DNA of 64,000 bases from Aspidapion aeneum. Its lineage: Eukaryota > Arthropoda > Insecta > Coleoptera > Brentidae. Every line of letters starts with the position of its first letter. Positions within the stretch are counted from its first letter, which is position 1. The notes beneath the pieces were generated by a model. It was not told the origin of the DNA and searched no databases. It saw only the letters and a list, made by a program, of their open reading frames with translations. The stretch covers positions 139,820,989 to 139,884,988 of the forward strand of contig OY755038.1 of NCBI GenBank assembly GCA_963576565.1, written 5' to 3'. Below, one piece after another: positions 22,680-35,400 of this stretch. Made by a program: the position numbers and the translations under genes.

Positions 22680-23890
22680 TGAGGTTTTTAAATTTTTTCC
22701 ATGTTTTTTTTTTATCATAGTTCCTATCAGCTTTCCAAAGCTCAGCTCTCGAGTGTTTATAAAAGTGCACAATGTTACTTTTACATAACTTTACATGTAT
22801 AGGGGAGGGAAATAAATTAAAATTGTCGTGTTTTTAAATTTTGTCCTATAGTTTTATCATAGTCCCTATCAGTCTTCCCATGCTCAGCTTTCTAGCGTTT
22901 CTGGAAGTGGGTAATGTTACTTTTACATAACTTTACATTTATAGGGGAGGATAGTAAATTAAAATATTGGACTTTTAAAATTTTTTCCCATGGTTGTATC
23001 ATAATTTCTATCAGCATTCCAATGCTCAGCTCTCTAGCGTTTCTAGAAGTGGGCAATGTTAGTTTTATATAAATTTACATTTATAGGAGAGGGAAGTAAA
23101 TTAAAATGTCGGTGTTTTTAAATTTATTCATATAGTTTTATCATATTGTCTTTCAGTCTTAAAAAGTTCAGCTATCTAGCGTTTCTGAAAGTGGGAAATG
23201 TTACTTTTACATAACTTTACATTTATAGGGGAAGGAAGTAAATTAGAATTTTGGGGTGTTTTAATTTTTTTCTATAACTTTATCATAGTTACCATCGGTC
23301 TTCCAAAACTCAGTTCTCTAGCATGTCTGGAAGTAGGCAATGTTACATTTACTTAACTTTACATTTATAGGGGAGGGAAGTAAATTAGAATTTTGGGGTG
23401 TTTTAATTTTTTCCTATAGTTTTATCATAGTTCCTCTCATTCTGCCAAAGCTCCACTCTCTAGCATTTCTGGAAGTGGGCAATGCTACTTTTACATAACT
23501 TTAAATGTGTAGGGGAGAGGAGTAAATTAAAATTTTGCGGTTTTTTGATTTTTCCTATAGTTTTATCATAGTTCCTCTCATTCTGCCAAAGCTCCACTCT
23601 CTAGCATTTCTGGAAGTGGGCAATGCTACTTTTACATAACTTTAAATGTGTAGGGGAGAGGAGTAAATTAAAATTTTGCGGTTTTTTGATTTTTCCTATA
23701 GTTTTATCATAGTTCCTATCAGTCTGCCAAAGCTCAACTCTCTAGCATTTCTGGAAGTGGGCGATGCTAATTTTACATAAATTAAATGTATAGGGGAGGG
23801 GAGTAAATTAAAATTTTGGGGTTTTTTGATTTTTTTCAGGGGTTTGGTTATAATTTCTATCAGTCTGCCAAATTTCAGCATTGTAGCATG
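22680..23890. repeat. 142-bp minisatellite, about 8-9 units (E2, inner array)
   Basis: Same unit as at 12590-13500 but inverted. Repeating blocks are AGTTTTATCATAGTTCCTAT, CTCTCTAGC and CTGGAAGTGGGCAATG. Two neighbouring units near 23400-23690 are almost identical, suggesting recent unequal exchange. It is followed by ATGAGTGAGTGAGTCAGTGA (23925-23944), the counterpart of the E1 border. Confidence 0.82.
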
Positions 23891-25079
23891 TCTGGAAGTA
23901 CAGTAGAATATTGATGATCTATACATGAGTGAGTGAGTCAGTGAGTGAGTGGCAATTTCGATGTTTTTTGAAATTTCATAACTACTTTACTACTTCATGG
24001 AATTCCATGAAACTTGGAGGGGTTGTTAACTCTATGGAGGTCTACGACTGTGCAAAGTTTGAGATTCGTAGCTCATTCCGAAGTAGAGTTTTAGGTAGGC
24101 CAAATATCGGCTGAAATGTTTCCAGAAAAGATGGTTACGACGCGCGAACTTGGCGAGGCACTGCCGTGCCCTCAGATTTAAACTTTGTACACTTATCAAG
24201 AACCGGTGACAATACAATAATTTTCCAGGCGCACCCTTGGCGGTACTTCGGGGACCCGCCTCTCCCCCCCCCCCAAGCCTAAGAATTTTGCAAAAACGAA
24301 CAAATTTAGAAGAACCGGTGACAACGACAAGATTAATAATTTCGCAGACATTTTTCATATATTTCAGGAATAAAACAGGTTAAAATACGGCTTAATGAAG
24401 TCTCGCTCCCCTCCACACAAGAAATATTCCTTATGTTTTTCTCATTATCCTGATCAGGATAATTTATTTTTATTATTACTAGTATTATTGTAAAAATAAA
24501 TCATCGGTATTGCCAGTATACCCGCACTAAGTCAAACATTTAGTTTTGAGAAAATCGCATTTTAAGAAGTTTTGAAATTAGGAACTACATTTGAGACATT
24601 TGATTTCATTGAGAAATTCCTGAATTTTACATTATTTATGCATTGAATATTGGAGAACGTATGTAAGTACCTATGTAAAAAAAGTTATTTTTTGAAATTT
24701 TAGTAATATTTTATAGATTTTGTGAAGTCTGTGACTTAATGTATTTTTTAAATTTGGTTGTAACGGCCAGGTTTCACCATGGCTCAAAAACTAAAAAAAA
24801 TGACTTTGAGTGTATTTTGCCAGTATACCGACGTAATATAGTTAATTAAAAAACACGATTTCACAGCACATTAAACTAAAAAGTAAAAAATAAATATAGT
24901 TAAAAAAACTAAAAAACACGCTTCAAACTAAACAGTTAAAAATAATTCTTAATATTAGTTGAAAACAATAATGAACGAAAAATACTAGTATTATTGTGAA
25001 AAAAACATCGGGCTCTCGATATACAAAGAGAATATGGCACAAAGCGCCTCACGATTTTAGCTCACACGACTACTATACT
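23891..25079. other. E2 segment: partial duplicate of the minisatellite flank plus unrecognised DNA
   Basis: 23925-24190 repeats the right flank of the minisatellite (compare 26040-26290), so this stretch is a partial direct duplication within E2. 24190-25079 is AT-rich with a C-run at 24266-24276. No gene was recognised. A possible short hairpin, CTACTATACTATAGTAG, lies near 25068. Confidence 0.5.
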
Positions 25080-25379
25080 ATAGTAGTGTGAGCTTATATA
25101 TCTTTGCGATTCAGATGATTTTGAAACTTTTTTGTTGCGCCGTCTGTCTGTCTGTCTGTCTGAACCTTTCATTTTGAAATTTGTATTGGAGAACTTGGCT
25201 TTAATTTTATCTCAATTCTTTTTACGGAATGCCGTTTTCGCGTACTTGGCTTTTTTTTACATGAAATGTTTTTGTTATGATTTCACTTCTTTTTTAAAGG
25301 AATTGGATAATACTTAATTTTTAAAGTAGTAAAATATGCGGAATATTGTTCAAAATTTTTACAATGCCTTACTTAAATT

Positions 25380-26040
25380 TTTGAGGTTTTTTAATTTTTT
25401 TCCATGGTTTTATCGTAGTTCCCATCAGCCTTCCAAAGCTCAGCTCTCTAGCGTTTCTGAAAGTGCACAATGTTACTTTTACATGTATAGGGGAGGGAAA
25501 TAAATTAAAATTGTCGTGTTTTTAAATTTTTTCATATAGTTTTATCATATTGTCTTTCAGTCTCAAAAAGTTCAGCTCTCTAGCGTTTCTGGAAGTGTGC
25601 AGTGTTACTTTTATATAATTTTACAGTTATAGGGGAAGGAAGTAAATTAGAATTTTGGGGTGTTTTAATTTTTTTCTATAACTTTATCATAGTTACTATC
25701 GGTCTTCCAAAGCTCAGCTCTCTAGCATGTCTGGAAGTAGGCAATGTTACTTTTACTTAACTTTACATTTATAGGGGAGGGAAGTAAATTAGAATTTTGG
25801 GGTCTTTTAATTTTTTCATATAGTTTTATATTAGTCTGCTAAAGCTCAACTCTCTAGCATTTCTGGAAGTGGGCAATGCTCCTTTTACATAACTTTAAAT
25901 GTATAGGGGAGGGGAGTAAATTAAAATTTTGGGGTTTTATGATTTTTTCCAGGGGTTTGGTCATAATTTCTATCAGTCTGCCAAATTTCAGCTTTGTAGC
26001 ATGTCGGGAAGTACAGTAGAATATTGATGATCTATACATG
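25380..26040. repeat. 142-bp minisatellite, about five units (E2, outer array)
   Basis: Same family and orientation as 22680-23890, inverted relative to 12590-13500. It ends in TATACATGAGTGAGTGAGTG. The flanking 25090-25380 and 26040-26480 match E1 13500-13785 and 12110-12560 in inverted form. Confidence 0.82.
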
Positions 26041-26499
26041 AGTGAGTGAGTGAGTCAGTGAGTGGCAATTTCGACGTTTTTTGAAATTTCGTAACTACTT
26101 TACTACTTTATGGAATCCATGAAACTTGGAGGGGTTGTTAACTCCATGGAGATCTACGACTGTGCAAAGTTTGAGATTCGTAGCTCATTCCGAAGTAGAG
26201 TTTTAGGTAGGTCAAATATCGGCTGAAATGTTTTAAGAAAAGATGGTTACGGCGCGCGAACTTGGCGAGGCACTGCCGTGTCCTCAGATCTATTTACCTT
26301 TAAATTCAATAAATTTTGATTAAAAACAAAAAAACACTTTGCCGGAACAGCTTTTGCTCGATTTCTACGCGGGGTCACAAATAAAACGAAAACATAATTA
26401 TGTATGTGTGGATGTCACAGAGAGACGAATTTAAATCGAAGTATACATACTCAACTCAGCCCAGGGCTGGCCGATTGCGGACCGGCCGTTTGAAAAAAT

Positions 26500-26965
26500 A
26501 GAATACCTACAGGGGCGCCCACTACGGGGGGTAGTAAGGGGCTAGGGCTAAGGTCACTCATCGTCAAGCAATCTTTACAGGTAGCGAAGCCTAACTCTGA
26601 TTTTATATTTTTTGGTTATAATTTTTGACATGTTTTCCTCGGTTTCGCATTGGCGGCTCGTTGTTATTTTAAAAATGTGGTTTTAACACAGTCTAAAGAT
26701 CTATTTAATAATGATACAGTTTCAAGATAGTTTGCAGCATAACTTTTTAATTACATAAATATATATAGTTTAGGTACCTTCATACTGTGTAAAACAACAT
26801 CTTCAAAATAAAACAGAACCGCCAATGCGAAACCGAGAAAAACATGTCAAAAATAATAACCAAAAAATAGAAAGCTTGACGTTAGCTTCGCTTCCTATAA
26901 AGCTTGCCTTTACGATGAGTGTCCTTAGCTAGGGCACCTCCAAGACGTAACCAGGGAGGTGCGAA
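26500..26965. repeat. Foldback repeat, E2 copy
   Basis: Inverted counterpart of 11625-12100, with arms around GTTTTCCTCGGTTTCGCATT and its reverse. Confidence 0.65.
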
Positions 26966-27059
26966 GCACCCCCAAGCATAGTCACATAGAAACTGATTAC
27001 TAATCGGCTTTGCTCGGTACACAAAAAATGGCCGATATTCCAGTAAAATCTATGACTAC

Positions 27060-28385
27060 AGTACCTAGATTTAAAAAAAAAGATTTTTTTTAATCTATGA
27101 AAAAGCACTACTTTTTCCCCACACAACGAGGTAAAATTAATTAAATGGTGGTTCTCAAAATATCTATTTTTGTTTCAACCATTGTTTTAGAGATTATACG
27201 ATTGTATTGCCAATCCTGTCTGCATTAATTTTCTTATAAATTCTACCAATTTTAGTGAAATACAAAAAATCGTGGTAAGAATTGATTGCTCTTTAAAGAT
27301 TATAATCGAAATTTGCCGCCGTCTTAGAATTTAAGATGTCGGACAGAAATTGCCAATGCAATCGCATAACTTGTAAAACAATTGTACAAAATCAGATTTT
27401 GTGAGAACCACTTCGCCGATTTTATCAAATTGTACTTTATAAAGCGGGAGAAAAGTAGTACTTTCCAATAAACTAATAAAAAAAACTAAAACATTTTCGA
27501 AAAATAAGAATAAAAGTGCCTCTTTGAAGGATCAAGTATGGTTCTGTCCAACATCTTAACTTTTAGGATGGCGGTAAATTTCGATTATAACCTTGAAAGA
27601 ACAATCAATTCTCACCATTATTTTTCTTATTTCACTAAAATCGGTTTGGTAATAATGATTTATAAGGAAATGAATGCAGACAGGGTTGGCAATGCAATCG
27701 TATAATCTGTAATACAATGACGAAAACAGAAATAGGTTTTTTGAGAACCAATACACCGATTTTGCTAATTTGTGCCTTGTTTTGCGCGGGAAAAGTAGTG
27801 CTTTTCTATAAATTAAAAAAAAATCTAAAATATTTCCAGAAAATAAGAATAAACCCACCATTTTTAAGAATCAAGTATGATTCTATCCGCCATTTTAAAT
27901 TTTAAGATGGCGATAAATTTTGATCATGATCTTTAAAAAACAATCAATTCTCACCAGGATGTTTTTTATTTCATCAAAGTCAAAGGTTCAGTAGTAATAA
28001 ATTTGTAAGGAAATAAATGCAGACATGATTGGCAAGGCAATCGTATAATTTTCAAAACAATGGTTGAAACAAAAATATTTTTTTTAGAACCATCTAACCG
28101 ATTTTGCTGATTCATACCTTGTGCGTGGCAAGAACGCAGCTTTTCTACTAATTTAAAAAAATAATTCAAACGTGTTTGCAACATAAGAATAAACCAGCAT
28201 CTTTAAAGGGTACATTTTAATATTGTCCGCCATCTTGGATTTTGAGATCGCTGGCAAATAATTATAATTAGTCAAAACTTTGATTAATTCTCTGCCAAGC
28301 GCAGTTTGTCCCATTAAAATCGTTGGTATAGTTCAAAAGTTATAATGAAAAAAAATTGTGCGGTTTTTTTTGGCCCATCCGGTAT
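27060..28385. repeat. Hairpin repeat, E2 copy (partly deleted)
   Basis: Matches 9375-11218 in inverted form. The outer end reads TTTGGCCCATCCGGTATA near 28370-28387. The inner half is shortened. The open frames here on both strands are products of the repeat. Confidence 0.65.
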
Positions 28386-29166
28386 ATATGTATTGATTGA
28401 TTTATAAGAATTCTAATTTAATTCAGCAGATTTGTTTTTGTAAAAAAATCACTGAATAGAGTTAAAAATATACTATTATAAATCAGTACGTTTTGACGTA
28501 GCTAGATTAAAATTTAGCGCTCTTTTTACTCATCTGACTTTAACTACGTGGTAAAAAGGAGGTCGGAGATAGCAATTCACAAATAGTATCAAGTCCCTAT
28601 CCAAGTCCGTTAGTTAATTCACTTTTGCTCTGAGGTACATGAAGAAATATTTATTTATATTTTATATTTATGTTCCCAATATGCTAGCTAACATTATTTA
28701 TTATACTAACATTTTTAAATATTTTTACAAAGATGCAAGTCAAGTGAATCGCTGGACCACGTAGCAACAGCCGCCCCAAAATAAAAAATAAACCAAATTT
28801 AATTATTAAAATAGGTATAATGCAAGGTTGTCGCTTTGACGGATGTTACAAGTGCGTGCAATTAAGATGAAAATATACATTGGATGTCACAGAGTGATGA
28901 ATATCAATTGGATCGATTCTTGAATATACTCGCGCCAATATATACGGAAATTTTGGCGTCAAAATTTTTTAAAAATGTTGCTGTATTCTTCATCAGACTC
29001 ATGGTATGCTATGACATCCATTTAATTTAGGTACACCCGGGCCCTCCCCATCAGGACTGTACCAAAAACATGTAAAAACGTTGTGACATCCGAATTTGGA
29101 TGTCACGGCGTCGAAGGATGTCACAAGATATCTGAAATTTTTACGCCTGGATGTCACAACGATCAG

Positions 29167-29170
<4 letters not shown>

Positions 29171-29212
<42 letters not shown>
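29171..29212. repeat. (TA)n microsatellite, right flank of E2
   Basis: Perfect TA dinucleotides between the E2 tip and LINE sequence beginning TAAATAAACTG. Confidence 0.95.
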
Positions 29213-29218
<6 letters not shown>

Positions 29219-29650
29219 CTGTAATATATCGTAACATCTTAAATCTAAAAAATACGGGAATCAGCATACGTAAGAACTTAACATCCAAAGAATATCAAGA
29301 AAGACCATTGCTAGTAAAAGATCTAAAAGCTGCAAAATGGTGAGACATTTTCATACCAAGATTTGCTGGAAAAAAAAGAATCTTCAAGTTTGCCGTCTCC
29401 TAGATCGCCTAGAAAAGTTACAAGGGAACCTGCTACACCCGTAGCTATCATTAATTCTACTTCTGATTCTGACGAGGAAGACGAAGATAAAACTAACAAC
29501 GGTATCCAAAAACAAGTTCCTGTGGCAAAGCCGCAAGGAAAAGCATCAACTTCTGGCGAAAGTAATACTCCCAAGAAAAATCTCACTAAACCACGTAACA
29601 CCAGACTTGATAGCTTACGCGAGAGAGAAAGAAAGATTACTTCTAAATAA
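29213..29650 (+). pseudogene. LINE ORF1 C-terminal part (LINE-B)
   Basis: 29207-29290 repeats the LINE ORF1 stretch at 6862-6951 (YRNI...NTGISIRKN...TSKE). It continues, with a stop at about 29342 and a frame change, into a 29363-29650 frame rich in serine, proline and acidic residues (STSDSDEEDEDKTNN) that ends RDSLRERERKITSK-like. This matches the loosely conserved C-terminus of CR1/Jockey-type ORF1 proteins. Non-functional. Confidence 0.55.
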
Positions 29651-29774
29651 AATTTAAAAAAGTAGAGAATTAAGAATATTTCTTTTTTTTTATATAACAA
29701 ATAACAATTAAGAAATATTTTTTTAGTTAATATAGATACATTTATTGGGGGTTTTGTTGAAGAAAGACCTGTGA

Positions 29775-30135
29775 TTGGTTAATGATTTGGACATTTTAAA
29801 TCAATCTTTCAAAGCTAATAATAATTTTAGTATTCCTCACCTAAACATTAGTAGCGTTAACAAAAAATTTTGTGAATTCTCATGCTTTTTCAAACAACTG
29901 GAGCATCCAGTTGATACTATTATTCTGTCACAAACACTTAAAATTTTTGATATTCGCCCTTTTTACTCGAAAGGTTACAAATATATTTATAATGAGGGTA
30001 GTTTTAATAAGTGTGATGGGCTTTTAATTTTAATAAGAAATGAAATTAATTTAAACCATAGATTTAAATTTATTGGAATTGTTAAATGTGTGGAATTAGA
30101 AATAGGACAAAATGAAGATAAATTCTTGATAATAT
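29775..30135 (+). pseudogene. LINE endonuclease N-terminal half (LINE-B), interrupted
   Basis: The frame contains IPHLNISSVNKKFCEFSCF, then TIILSQTLKI, the start of an AP-like endonuclease domain (the family usually reads LSETW here). It is cut at 30135 by the LTR element. The remaining half resumes at 36581 (CIYRSPAINERQF, ITDHCPIM). The host ORF2 never reaches a reverse transcriptase, because a Gypsy element cuts it again at 36968. Confidence 0.7.
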
Positions 30136-30553
30136 TGTCATGTATGTAATTTGGGCATGCTCTCCGGAACTTGGTTGGTTGACCCGATGTAAAGGTATTA
30201 GGACGTCTAGGAAGTATGTGGTGCAAACCATTTATGTTTAAGATTAAAACACGTTTGTAGTCACATGCTTCTATAAAACCAATCAAGAACGGATAGTCGG
30301 AGTTCAGTTCAGTGAGTACGCAAAGTACCTAAGTTCTTAATAGTCAAGTATAGAAACAGTAAAGAGATTCTGATCGAGAGCTGAACCCGACCTACACGTG
30401 AATAATATTTGTATCAGAAGACTGGGCCAGACAGTAGTGATTAGTGTGTAAGTATCTTTGCACTAGTAATAAATAAACCCTTAAACTATCTCACGATCCT
30501 CTTTATTTGTGCGCAACACGTACACAAATAGTCACGACAACCCCCTCGTGACA
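30136..30553 (+). promoter_or_regulatory. 5' LTR of the 6.4 kb element, with core promoter features
   Basis: Contains a TATA-like CTATAAAACC at about 30272-30281, an initiator-like TTCAGTTCAGTGAGT about 30 bp downstream, and AATAAATAAACC near 30468 as a possible polyadenylation signal. The matching copy is 36161-36580. Confidence 0.7.
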
Positions 30554-30769
30554 TATGGTGGAGGCGCCGTTATCTTTTTCGAAAGATACTTTTTTTGTCA
30601 TTTTTTTTAAAGTTATTTTTATAAAGATTTTAGCATTTCTTAAGGGTTTTTGAATATTAGTAGGTCGTTAATTTTGCTGGGCAGTACATTTTGTAGGCCT
30701 CTAAGAAGTTTATCTTGTTTTATTTTATTTTTTTCTCTTCAGATATTTTTTGTTTTTATTGTTTAAATA

Positions 30770-30951
30770 TGGAACCACTTTGCAACACACTTAATATGAC
30801 TCCAATCGTGCCTCAATTTACAGAACCACCCACATTTGATCCGGTTTGCAGTTGCCCCGTTAATTTTATAAACGAATACGACAGAATTTGTGACAAAAAT
30901 TTTTGGCCGAACACATTTAAAATAAAATGTTTAAAGTCCTATTTGGAATAG
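30770..30951 (+). pseudogene. Gag start of the 6.4 kb element
   Basis: From the ATG at 30770 (MEPLCNTLNMTP) the frame runs 60 codons to TAG, then continues after the stop with gag-like WDDVKTDFINYFGG and FKKQFRQRKQ. Several frame breaks follow. The assignment rests on position after the LTR and weak similarity in style to retroviral-type Gag. Confidence 0.45.
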
Positions 30952-31258
30952 CCAGCAAATTTTTGGTACACAAGCTACACACAGACAAACTCAAACAAAA
31001 ATAAGACATGGGATGACGTTAAAACAGATTTTATAAACTATTTCGGTGGCAAATTTGCATATAAAACTTTCAAAAAACAGTTTAGGCAAAGAAAACAATT
31101 ACCCAAAAAGCATTAAGCATTAAAAGCTACTATTTTTCACTATTATCTTTGTCAAATTTAATCAGTCCTAAAATAGATTTTGTCGATTTCTTGAGACATT
31201 TGAAGATGGAATTTTAAAGGAATTTTATGAAAATTTTAGAATTTTAGTTACAAATAAC

Positions 31259-32120
31259 ATGACACAAGACAAACTTAAAGACATTGTACTTTTGTTACAG
31301 CATATAGCGGAAACAAAATTGCAAAATTCATACAAATCAGATCAAAATTTTGAGGAGGATATAAACTTGTCGTGTTTTAGTTCAAATTCAAATATCTTGC
31401 AAATCAAAGGTTCCATAAATCACCGAAAAAATTTAAATATTTTATTAGATAGCGGATCTTCACAAAACATAATACATAAAAGTTTAGCTGGAAAAATTTT
31501 GAAAATTCAAGGGAATAGTAGATTATCTACAGCAGGTGGTCATTTTGTTAACCCATTAGGAAAAACAAACATAGACATTTAATTTGGCCACTTCAAACAC
31601 AGGGTTTCTGCCCTTGTAGTGGAAGAACTCTAAACCTCTAATTTTGGGTACTTCTTTTCTTAAACATAGTAAAGTCATTATTGACTATTGCAATAGTAAG
31701 GTGACAATAGGGGAGGACTTTTCAGTTAATTTTTATAATTCGTATTCTAGTCCTTTAGACTCTTGCCTCTCCGTCACAGATAAATTTACTAAACGCAAAT
31801 ATGACAAGATTTTTTTGAAATCGCCAAAAATATTTTATTTAGGTCCAAATGAAACACTAAATATAAAAATTCCATGTGAATTTACAAGTCAGATTTTAAA
31901 TAATTTTCAGAACTTTCAGTTTACTCAAGGCCTTAAAGCTAAGCATCTGGAGTTAGTCTCACAACCAACAATTTTAAAAGATGTTGTCCATTTTCAAATT
32001 TTATCCCGGCACCATAAGTTAGTAAAAATTTATAGGGATGCAAATTTAGGCTTTTTTGCCAAAAGTAATAATCAAAATCTGTATTTTGAAAATGAAAAAT
32101 CAAAATCTAAAATCTAAAAT
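31259..32120 (+). pseudogene. Aspartic protease and following pol region of the 6.4 kb element
   Basis: A retropepsin-like motif, ILLDSGSSQNII, lies at about 31440-31475, followed by TAGGHFVNPLGK. The next open piece, 31644-32117, starts MGTSFLKHSKVIIDY, the usual G-X-X-FL block at the end of Gypsy-type protease. It then has LGPNETLNIKIPCEF, typical of the stretch before reverse transcriptase. Stops at 31582 and 32117 break the frame, and no reverse transcriptase follows. Confidence 0.6.
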
Positions 32121-32479
32121 GTTTATATCAACAATCATAATTTTCAAACATCAGCCAGTGACATTGGCCTCGAAAGAAAAACAAAACATTTACGAAATTT
32201 CTATCGCAATAACAAATATGAAATTTCACATTGTAAACAAAAATGCAGTCAAAATCCTATGTTAAAAATAAACAAGCAAAATGACCATTACCTGTCTCAA
32301 AATAGTTTAAATAATTTGGAATTTGCAGTTCAAAGGTTGTTCTGGGCTTTTCAGAATAGTTCCTCAGAAAACTTTTGTAACATGATTACTCAAGATGGCT
32401 ATATTTATAATGATAATGATAACGATAGCAATATTGATGACGGTCAATATTATTTTTTGCCTGCATCTCTAAAATAATC

Positions 32480-35400
32480 TCATTAAATAGTATTAAATCT
32501 AACATCTGGAAGACAAGTTTTTATCACATTTTTTTTCGCAACGACTGAAGCTAAATTAACTCTTAGTTTAACCCTCGATACATCAATTTTTTTTTAGTTT
32601 TAATTATCTTTTCTTGATTCTTCAAGCAATTATGTATATTTTTTACACTATGAAGCAATGCTCTTATTAGGCCACCACCTTTTGAAAATTATACAAGATG
32701 GATTTCCATATGGCAACACATTTTCTTAGAAAACCGAATCAATGAGATAATAATTAGGCAATTGTATTTTATCTCTATACTTTTAGCCTTCACTCTTATC
32801 TAATATTTTAAAGAATTTTAAGGATGCAATATTTTAAACCAGTCACAATTGGATCTATTGTGGACCACTGTATAGCACAAATGGTTTATTACTAAAGTTA
32901 GAAATAAAAATTAGTACTTTTTCTTTGTTGTGGTTATATATAAATATACAGATTTTTAAAATTTTTAAAGAAATAGCTTAGCTCTATAATACTAAAGCAT
33001 TCTATGTATTTTATTTTTCTACCATAAGTACCCAATTTTCGAGTACATTAAATAACATTTCTATCTTTTAAACTTATAAATATGATTGGCAATATTTGGT
33101 ATACATACACTCACTACTATTTGCTACTTATTTGCCGAATCTACATTTTTATAATTTTTTTTATTTGCCCCAAATTATATTGTCGAATTATCTGGATAAA
33201 TATTTCTACTCTTCTCGAATAAACTTTTTAGGAAAACAGTAACTCTAATAATTTGGCTATGTTATGGTCACCTATGCAAAATTAAATAAAACTAATTTGC
33301 CTATCGAAGTAAGTGTATATGTGTCAATTCAGACTAAAATTTAATTTAGGTGTGAGCCTCCAGGGCCTTTAACCTAAACTCTAAAGACGTACTTTTATAT
33401 AATTTTTTTTATAAGTTTGACTAATTGAGACTTCCTTGTATTTTTTTACTTCCATGATTCAAGATGTCTTCAAAATTTGAAGAATATTTTAAAAATGCAC
33501 CAGAACGCGACTTTCTAAAAGTAATATCGGTATCCAGATGCCAGGATAGGATACACATATAGATAGGGCACACATACTGTGAGTCTTTCCTTTTTACAAT
33601 ATAATTAGGTACGCATTTTTGTTTGTGGTACTGTGGTTTGTGACACATCCATGTCGTGTTAAATACCTGAATAATAACATAGTTTCTGAGTTTTAGGTAA
33701 TTTTTAGCAAACATAGTAAGTGAGGCAGAGAAATACAAAATGGTCCTCTTTTGAAAAATAGCATGGGAAAATGTTCCCTATTGAAAGTGAAGTTCAAGGC
33801 CTAAACAAAAATAACTTTGTCAATAATAATTTTTGTCATGAACATGGATTTATGGTAAAATAATTTGCCAATGAGGTAACAAAAGTTGTAAAGGTATTAT
33901 CCGTAAGTATGCAAACTGGTCTTTGCAAAAGACTTAACGCCTGGATAGGTTATTTAGTTTTACGATAGTAAAATTTAGTTTTACGATAGTAAAAATTCAG
34001 TTTATATGGGCTTTCAGAAGCCTCTTGTTTAAAAAAAAACACATCAGATCTCCGTCCTTTAAAAGAAATAAGCTAGAAAAAGTTGATTTTAGTATAGACA
34101 TATGATGTGAATTTGGACGGTATTACCCAATGACGTCATTACTTTCCAGGGATCCCAATGGAATTACCGTGTTCGCTCTTCTCGGGTATTACTCCGCGCT
34201 TATGTATTTAAAGATAAAATATAGTAAATTAGTAAAATACTGTTATGAACTGGCTAGCCAAGTAGTAAGAATGCATATATGGATTAGAATGATAGTTGGT
34301 AAGACATGTATACTACAATATAAAGCAAACATAATTTTATTAAGTTTAACGGATATAGTTTACGAGTTATACCTAGTCTTTTAGCATAGGAGTTTTAGTT
34401 GATTTTTTTAAGAGTGATCACAAAACTTTAATTTATCTTTTTGTTAACGCCAATGTCAGGGCCCAACAAAGGCATTGGATAAATATTAAGGTAAAACATT
34501 AAGTCAACTTAAAATTTATAAAGGTACCTGTAACTATTAAAGCATGGATTTAAAAGTAGTGTTTAACACAGTAATTTTTTTGATGTATGAATAAAGGCAA
34601 ATAGAAGTAGATATAAGATGAAGTTATAAGATGTAGTATGTAGGTAAAAATGAAACTATGGCTTTAATTTGAAGTTTATATAAATGAGCTGGAAATGTTT
34701 GTTAAAAAATATAGGGTGTAAGCTAAACAAGATATTTGGAGTATGCACATTTTAATTATATTATATCATATTAGCCGATAAGGTTATTTGTGTACCATAT
34801 GTATTTTTTTTAGTTAAATATTTATATCTATTACATTTAAGATATACATACTAAAATTCCAAAATTCTGCTTGATAATAGAAACTTGTAATAAAGAAAAA
34901 CTGTAATTTCATTATTAAATGGGTCAACCCATAAATAAAACAATCAAACGTTAAAGCAGTAAATAGTAAAGATGTTTAATGCATTTTTGTTAACTTTTTT
35001 GTTGTTTTAGCTTTTCTTTATCATTTTGCTAAAAATGTTTTTTTTAACTCTAAATTACACTTGGTATTTATACAATTTATGTAAGAAATAAATATCTAAA
35101 TCTAAACTAGTACTTTTTAGAATAAGTTTAAATAGATTGAACTTTGAATATATTTTCTTAACTTTTATTAAACTGGACTCAATTGTAATTAATATTTTTA
35201 ATTTATTGTATTCACTTTTAAAAAAATTATTTGTGAACATCTGTTTAAATGAAAATCGTCCTATATACTTATGATAATTAAAATTTAGATTATTTATGTT
35301 ATTTTTTTATACCCATATATTTTTCCTAAAATTTGTTACTTTTGTTGACCCTTATATAAATTACTTAGGTATATCATTTTTTAATTATTGTGGCAAAAAG

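Larger units (their letters stand above)
14020..29170 (-). mobile_element. E2: inverted, larger relative of E1, split by a BEL/Pao insertion
   Basis: Its inner tip CTCGAC (14020-14025, repeated at 20176-20181 by target duplication) continues into CGTTGTATCTTGTGACATCC. Its outer tip GATCAGCGGA ends at 29170 against (TA)n. The segments 25080-29170 and 20176-20299 match E1 in inverted order. The extra 20299-25075 holds more motif copies, GC-richer short repeats, a second minisatellite array and unrecognised AT-rich DNA. Exact GTGACATCC/GGATGTCAC motifs are at 20193, 20220, 20419, 20500, 20548, 20612, 26410, 28882, 29083, 29098, 29116 and 29149. No transposase was seen. Confidence 0.6.

Noticed and set aside
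8633..29170. Maverick/Polinton or Helitron identity for the E1/E2 block
   Set aside because: No polymerase B, integrase, ATPase or Rep/helicase frames, no Helitron CTRR hairpin end, and the TA-microsatellite flanks fit neither class clearly.
33421..34384. Possible envelope-like frames in the 6.4 kb LTR element
   Set aside because: Short, on both strands, no signal peptide, no glycoprotein-like cysteine pattern and no paired frame.
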